Source: Metallyticus violacea (taxonomy: Eukaryota; Arthropoda; Insecta; Mantodea; Metallyticidae). From it: a DNA stretch of 64,000 nt. The DNA is taken from assembly GCA_030762175.1 (NCBI GenBank), contig CM060843.1, positions 29,966,501-30,030,500 of the forward strand, in the 5' to 3' direction. The position numbers and the translations under genes are program-made. Below, in pieces: positions 57,651 to 64,000 of the stretch (its first letter is position 1; each line of letters starts with the position of its first letter). The notes beneath the pieces were generated by a model. The model saw only the letters and a list, made by a program, of their open reading frames with translations, was not told where the DNA came from and did no database searches.

Positions 57651-57721
57651 TTTAAATATCACCCTTTTTGTTATTTAGTTCATACATTTTGATTAAAATG
57701 TTTTTGTAGCGCTTTATATGG

Positions 57722-57958
57722 GTGGCTATAATCAATGCTTTAAGCAGCAGTCGACCCAGACCGTCCGATTGCTGTACAGCTTGTGCAATGTTTGAGGAGG
57801 GTGCGGAGTGCCGGACGGTTCGTATTATGGCTGGGGGCAAAGAGAGAGAGGAACTAAGCTGGCAAACTCCTAGCTCTTGCAGTCCCGCAGTACCGCAGGG
57901 GGCTCTTTCTAGCTGTAGGTCAGGGGTGGTTTCTTTACAGGAGCACGTGAGTGTCTAA
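57722..57958 (+). CDS. Possible first coding exon, product unknown
   Basis: Begins about 80 bp after the predicted start from the TATA box. Seventy-eight codons are open, encoding a Ser/Cys-rich peptide starting MAIINALSSSRPRPSDCC. A donor-like CAC|GTGAGT at 57946/57947 would end the exon just before the stop. No domain is known, and a following exon was not found within the window. Confidence 0.2.
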   Translation: MAIINALSSSRPRPSDCCTACAMFEEGAECRTVRIMAGGKEREELSWQTPSSCSPAVPQGALSSCRSGVVSLQEHVSV

Positions 57959-57964
57959 ATTTTC

Positions 57965-58335
57965 ACTAAAATTGCATTTTTGTTGTAAATGTTATTATTT
58001 TACAAGCTATATATGTATAGACATATTATTTCTGCGAATCGATTATGTTCTACATTTTTCTCCTCCTTTCTTTATCCCTAGCTCGCTTACTTCTATTTTA
58101 CAAGAATAAGTTAAATTGTTCTCCTGGATAGGTTTGACAGCCGTTGGACAATCAAACGTACCGCACCAGATGGAGGTATTGCGGTTACCACTACGATCTA
58201 AAGAATGATATTTTCTATTTATCCCGAAAAAAAAACCGAAATACCAACTACATTTTTCTCTGACTTATCTGTAAGAGCTGCAGAACTTGTTTATTTTGCT
58301 TTCTTGTTTTGTTATAGCAATTGCCTTATCATTCC
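57965..58335. other. Noncoding spacer
   Basis: Nothing recognised. Confidence 0.35.
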
Positions 58336-58339
58336 AGTC

Positions 58340-59780
58340 TCCACTGATCGCGACCCTTCCAATTCACAACTTGCAGATGTGTCCTTATTTCAGCATCTAT
58401 CCTTCCTCGCCATGTAAATCTCGGGCGGTGGTATTTTGTTCCTTTCTTATATGTTCATACCATTGCAGAGTGTAAGCGTTCAATAGGTTTTCTTTTGCGT
58501 CTATATTTTATTGAACTGCATTGCACCTTATCCTTTGTATTGTTTATGTTCTTGATCTAAATATATGTCATAGTAGGTCCACCCTTCTATACCATATGTG
58601 GTGTTGCTTCCACTATTACCCACATGAGCATTTTATTTGTTTGTTTGTTCATTCCGTTACTCAATAGAATACTATTGAGAGATCTAAGCGTTGTTTTTGC
58701 ACGATTGATCCTATTATCCATATTTTTCTCACGTGATCCTGTGTGCTGTAGTGTTCAATAATTTCAATGATATACTCCTCCAGTTACATATACCTAGCGT
58801 TTTAAATATGTTTTAAGGATACTTTTCGTAAGAATAATTAGCTGATGCATATCTTTAGCCTTAAGAATTATTATTTGCACGCCCAAATACTTTCTCCTTA
58901 GTTTGTGACACAATTTTTCAGTGAGTAGTAAGATGTAAAATATGTCATCCAGGTAGAATTCGTTTACTGTAAACTTTGTCTATTTCTCAGACCCATAGCG
59001 CATTGTACTTTTCAATATCTTAATAAATATGTTCTTATTTATGTAATGAATGAAATGCTTTTATAATTGGAAGATTCCTTCTTGTTTCATTTAATGGCGA
59101 TATTTATGATAGAGACTGTTTTATGGAATTTTATCCTTTTTCGAAAGTTGAATCAGCGGTTTTATTATAAGTTTCAAAATGTACTGACCACCAGCTTTTC
59201 ATGGTTTTCATTAGAAAGTCACCCTGATCTGTAGCTTTTCAATTCTGATATATTTTTAGTTAATTTATTTTTTTTTTAAAACTGAATTTTCCAAAGCATT
59301 CGGAATAGGGACATTATTGCCTGTTATACCTTTAAATTTTACTTTGTTTTCATGAAATACTTTTATAAATTTACACTCATGCTTAATTTAATATGCCAAA
59401 TCTCCTAACGGAGATTTTTTTACATTTAAAGCTTTTTTTTTCTTCCACGTCTATAATGATCAACCATACCCAACAATATTCCCAATTAATAACATCTTTT
59501 CTGTATACATTTACAAAAATATTCTCAGTGTTTCTGAAATATGAGTAAATAAATGTATCATCTAGCCTATTAATAACCTAATTTATTTTTATTAATCATA
59601 TCCTAAGTTTCCCCAGTTGCTATTTATCCGCTGCTGTTCTATGCCCAAAGTTCCTCGTCCTATTGCATGAACACTTTTTATGGGCTCGTAAAGTTGACTT
59701 GTATTCAATTCCTCGAGAGCATCCAGTTTCTCACACAACCTTTCTCTAAAAGGTTTACCTATATTGAGAATCTTCAATTT
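58340..59780 (-). pseudogene. LINE reverse-transcriptase ORF relic, antisense
   Basis: On the minus strand, in shifting frames from about 58860 to 58340: LLNTTAHRITREKYG, NRINRAKTTLRSLNSILLS (family NRIxxAxxxxxxLxxxLW), RKRKPIERLHS, WYEHIRKEQNTTARDLHGEE (family WYGHVxRM) and NWKGRDQWRL (family W.DRxxWRL). This is the succession found at the end of many insect LINE proteins. The frame at 59592-59777 lies upstream on the same strand and may be an earlier part, but was not matched. Many stops make it inactive. Confidence 0.65.
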
Positions 59781-59799
59781 CGCTATATTACTGTGTTTT

Positions 59800-60415
59800 T
59801 GTTGTTATCGTCATGAAAGTACTACTTTAGCTACTACCAAGCAATTATCTTTTCATGCTCTACATCCCTATAAACGCACAACTATTTAACAATATATCGA
59901 ATGTTTCTTCTGTGCTGTATACATGTAATTTAAGAGCATAGTTATACTGAAGACCGTGCAACATTGAATCCAATACATAAACGAGACAATAAAACACCTG
60001 AGAGAGAGAGAGAGGAGGTCGAAAGTTAAAGTGTAATGTATTTATTAGTATTATCTTCAATATATCTGCAACAGCAATGCAGCGGTTGAAATCGCAGAGG
60101 TTGGAAGCAAAGTATAAATATTGTAAAATACAGAATGCTATTTAATATATGGGAAGCCTCTGGAGTATGAAAAGGGATCTAAAAATAAGCAAGGAGTTCA
60201 TATAAACATATTGTCAATTCGTTTATTTCTTTGCGTGGTGTAATGATGAATAAGCCACAGGTATTGTTGCAGAGCTGTTCTGTCTTTTGTAATCCTTATC
60301 TGCCATTGTGTTGCGATAGAATGGCGTGCAGAAGAGACAAAAATCCCAATGCATTTTTGAAAACAGACACCAACAGTTTAACATTAACATATGGGTTGAA
60401 ATAATTAACGACACA
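59800..60415. other. AT-rich noncoding stretch
   Basis: A (GA)n run at about 60001-60014. Two minus frames have no recognised domain. Confidence 0.4.
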
Positions 60416-60419
60416 TTAA

Positions 60420-60610
60420 CCGATCTTTTCAGGTTATCGGAACATTGACAGGGTCATTTAAATGACCTCAGATGTAGAAATGCAATAGATTGAGGTCAAG
60501 AGAATAAGTAGGCCAGGTATCGTTCCCCGACGATCTATCTATTTATATGGAAATTGCTGACTACAAGCGCTCAAGCAACATGATAAAAATGAGGCCCATG
60601 AATCATGCAC
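60420..60610 (-). pseudogene. IS630/Tc1-type transposase relic
   Basis: On the minus strand WPTYSLDLNLLHFYI corresponds to the family block WPxRSPDLxPLDFxLWG, with the catalytic Asp position now His. A GPHFYHVA segment just upstream corresponds to GAPxHFxxxVR. Only about 60 residues of homology remain and the frame is broken. Confidence 0.55.
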
Positions 60611-60619
60611 GGATTATTA

Positions 60620-63225
60620 AGTTAAATGGTACCTTTTTAATAAAAATCATTTATATAATCTGTCAAAATAAATGACAATAAAATGCAACTAAAATGTTTA
60701 ATGATAATTTTTCCTTATTTGAGATCCTCTATCATGTCCTTAGAGATTTATCTTACATTAAGTAACATCCTATATATCATGTATGAAACAAGTCGGTCAA
60801 GATTTTTGTGTTAGGGTACTATACAGTGCTCATATCTTTATCAGGAGACATTATATTGTTCGGATATTAGTTTTTTCGACAAATGAAATTTCTTTGAAGG
60901 CAGCAGTTTTATTCAGCCTATATTTATATATAGGCCTATATTTATATATATATATATATTTTTATTTATCTCGGTCATTTGATATATTTGCAGTGTAATA
61001 TTTCTGCTGAGTTATTTATTTTCTTCATCTGCAATGTCTAGTTAGGCGATTCAGAATACTTTCAAAAATGTTATGAGTTACAGAGTAGACTTGCAATATG
61101 TTCCTTCTCCTAGATATAAACTAGCTGCAGTCTTGAGATGCAAAACTGACATGCACTTTTTCTTTCCAATATCATCTCTGTACAATGCAAATATTTATGT
61201 GTGTGTGAGATCAGGAATGAAGAATTTGTGATCTACTACTTACATGCTGCAATTGCATTGTAATTCACACACGCACTTCGCTACCTTATTTTTCTTTTTA
61301 CTTTTGTCTTCACATTAATGTGTAAAGAATTATTAGAAAAATGTCTTGAAGACAGGTAAAACCTGATTTGATCTTTTATACCACCTGATTCACAATATGG
61401 AATTATAAAAGATTAAATATAACCTTTTATAAAATTCAAGAACTCCGTGGATCAGATAATGGAAGGCACTGTTGAATACCTAAATTAGATACCTTTTTTT
61501 CTACCGATTTTGCTACACATAAATTATGCTAGTGATTTTTCATTCTGTTCTTCCCCTGTTATATTTACCTGCATAGTATACTTGTCACATATATGACACA
61601 TTTCCTTAAGCTGTTTTACTGTGGTATTTCGTCTGTCTATTGACATTGCAGGACATTTTGTAATCTTCACACACTTCAGAAAATGTTTATTCAGGTGTTA
61701 GCTACCTTTTTAGATTATATGGAATAGCATCTTTCGTAAAAAGTATAACAAAAATTTCTGGTCTTCTGTGCTTCCATTACAAAAGAGAATATTATATTAA
61801 TATATACTTCAGAAAAAAGTAAAGATGGAGGGAATTTGCTAAAGAAATATTGATCATTGCTTCCTGGCACCGCATTCTGTTGCTAAGAGAGAACGGGAAT
61901 CCTTGACTAGTGCTTCATTTTTATTTTTTAACGGAGCTAAATTCTCAGGGGCTTTATTTCTTCTTTATGTGTATGCGCCTCCTGCCGGTACCGTTTAATT
62001 TATTCTATGCCTGTGTAATCTTATCATCCGCAGATATTAAAGCAGAACGTTCACAGAGATAGCTTGATTAATTTGACTTATTTCTCTTACTGCTGGTTTT
62101 TTCTTCACTGTAAAATCAGAATAGTATTCACTAGATATAACTAAATTGCATATTGTATATTAAAATAAAACTTAGAATTCTAAAAATTGCATAGATAAAC
62201 GGTCGACTATAGTTATTATAAAGCAAACAAAAATGAAAGTTTAATGCTAATATATAAGGATATAGGAATAGAAACAATGACAGCAAATTTGGAAGCTGGA
62301 CATCCTAATCCGGAAACCTGTGCTACACATACCACGCCACTGAGACGCTACCTTATGTGCAATTTGCTTTTGAACATGAGTTTTCTAATAAAATAGTATC
62401 GCACAGTTTTATTGGTAAAGTACAGATGTATTTTGGTTAATTACCTCGATCAATTCACAGGTAGTTGAAATCCATAGACATTTTTTACATTAAAATCAAC
62501 CAAACTATAATTCCCTTTACAGATTTTCCGGAAAATATTGAGGTCATTCCTACTGTTGGGAAAGGCATGACGCTAAAACCTAAAAATTTACAAAAATTTA
62601 CAAAATTATTAACAAAAGTAAATTCTTTAATCCATACAATTAAATAATTAAATATGCCTTTTTCAGGGCCTTATAAAGACCTTGGTACAAACTCTGGTTA
62701 TTTTCTACTTCAGCTACTATGAATTTTCTACAGCATGCTGATAATAATACGTGATACTTACGTCTGCGATGTGCGTTTGTTCGACCGTATGATACCGTCC
62801 CTCAGCATGATGTCTTGATTCAGCCTGAAAGATCGAAAAAACAATTGCTTATTGTCTTACACTAATTTGCAAAACTTTTTTACAACTCATCCATCTGTTT
62901 ATTTTCAAAATCTTTCTTCCTCTCACATCTCTAGCTCACACTATGAAGTACCTGCTATGTTTATTATTGCACAGAACATCAGTTTACCCATAATCTTTCA
63001 CCATAATCAAGAAATCACTGCCAAACAAGGAGCATTTCATAACAATTTTATTATATGCGATCAGATATAATACCTTGCCTAGATGACTATGTTGCAATAC
63101 AGATATGTAACCTTTGTTGTACATTAATCTAGAATTTATCATTTAATTATTATTACTTTCATTTATATAATTATCATAAATTATTATTGTTGTAATTATT
63201 ATTATCCCCTGTTAAATTTGCTATA
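60620..63225. other. AT-rich stretch without recognised features
   Basis: A (TA)n run at about 60941-60958. The minus strand near 62285-62345 carries a weak tRNA-like motif. The plus frame at 62465-62647 is Lys/Leu-rich with no domain. Confidence 0.4.
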
Positions 63226-63229
63226 ACGT

Positions 63230-63402
63230 TAATGTTACTCCACTCTTATATTTTACTCGATTTATTTTTACGCTGTTTCATGCTTATGTTCTTACTGTTT
63301 GTGCTCTGAATGCGGTATTGTCACTTTTTTCACTGTAATTTATCCTGGACTGTTAGAGCGAAAGAGAAGACTAGCCCTGCTACAATAAATAAATAAATAC
63401 AT
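63230..63402 (+). mobile_element. LINE 3' terminus with AATA tail
   Basis: GTTAGAGCGAAAGAGAAGAC followed by TAGCCCTGCTAC and an AATAAATAAATAA tail resembles the 3' end of insect Jockey-like LINEs ('gagagaaaaggcc...ctgccagaataaataaat'). Coding sequence is not readable upstream, so the copy is 5'-truncated or decayed. Confidence 0.5.
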
Positions 63403-64000
63403 ATAAAAGTAGTACGATAAACATGTCTAATTTTTATTGTGACTTCAATGAGTGGGTGTAAGTTTTTCTCGTGGCTCACTTTAAGCACACAGAGAAATGG
63501 CGCAGTATTTGTAAGTAAAATGAATTTCAGGGAGACTTATTATACAGATATTAAAATTTAATAAATTGCACTTAATGGTATTTTCTTTCCAGAGCAATAT
63601 TTTTATAAAACCTCAATAAAACATGACAATATCTTCTTATTCGGTTTAGCTTCTATTTCGGCAGAGTAATGCTTTTTTTGTATATTCACTGCATATAATA
63701 TTTAGCTCATGCTAAACTAAAATTTTAAATAGAACAATACATACTAGCTAATCGTGAATTTGTTTACAGCAAAATTGGATATCTGATTAGTCTCAGTGCA
63801 GATAAATCAGGCACTGTCCAAACATTGTAGGAAACATAGTCTGTAAAAGCTTTCAAATCTCCTGCCCTATACCGTAAAAGCTTTTGAACGCTTATATTGT
63901 AAACCATATTAATGTTCAAACAAAAATTATTAAAATTAATTTAAGAGTTTGATATTTGAGATTTTATTTTAAAACATTATTTTAATTAATGGGCGAATTT
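63403..64000. other. AT-rich noncoding stretch
   Basis: Nothing recognised up to the window end. Confidence 0.45.

Noticed and set aside
62285..62345. Weak tRNA-like pattern on the minus strand
   Set aside because: The B box is too degenerate and there is no second copy.
1..64000. CRISPR arrays, operons, phage or bacterial genes
   Set aside because: No regularly spaced repeats, no ribosome-binding-site-led long genes. All recurrent sequences are eukaryotic-type transposons or microsatellites.

Overview
The window looks like nuclear DNA from an insect with a large, repeat-rich genome. Base composition is strongly AT-rich and there is no operon-like packing, no long open reading frame and no ribosomal or true tRNA gene. 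It is loaded with arthropod-type transposon relics: mariner and other IS630/Tc1 copies, non-LTR retrotransposon (LINE) fragments, and several tRNA-derived SINE families with Pol III A and B boxes. A cockroach- or termite-like source is my best guess from the style of the SINEs and LINE tails. That is inference only.

Layout. 0-7 kb: a SINE2 copy with target-site duplication (655-964), AT-rich DNA, a dispersed repeat (RA, ~4370), a transposase C-terminal relic (5741-5950) and a SINE1 copy with a perfect duplication (6144-6431). 7-16 kb: two diverged copies of repeat RB (7425, 10148), LINE relics (13.4, 14.4 and 15.7-16.0 kb) and microsatellites. 17-19 kb: an almost complete dead mariner (17129-18455), then an inverted RA copy. 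20-27 kb: SINE1 copies, two more mariner relics (23.2-25.4 kb) and SINE2/SINE3 fragments. 28-33 kb: two adjoining transposase relics, a SINE1 tail, a 52-base poly-T tract, a LINE 3' end and one possible small host exon (32719-32806). 33.6-34 kb: a GC-rich promoter-like block that may be a solo LTR. 35-47 kb: AT-rich DNA with a hAT-like scrap, a tRNA-like sequence, a 5'-truncated SINE1, an internally deleted transposon with terminal repeats (39.8-40.4 kb) and SINE copies. 47.0-48.6 kb: a foldback-type element with long inverted arms, itself invaded by a SINE2. 48.8-64 kb: antisense LINE C-terminal regions, further transposase relics, a SINE1 with a perfect duplication, one candidate promoter/first exon (57.6 kb) and a LINE 3' terminus.

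No gene of known cellular function could be identified. The sequence is best read as intergenic or intronic DNA that has received many transposon layers. The SINE1 tail ends in AAATAAATAAA-type repeats like two LINE 3' ends in the same window, which suggests these LINEs may have mobilised the SINE. All transposase reading frames seen are broken by stops, frameshifts, deletions or loss of a catalytic residue.
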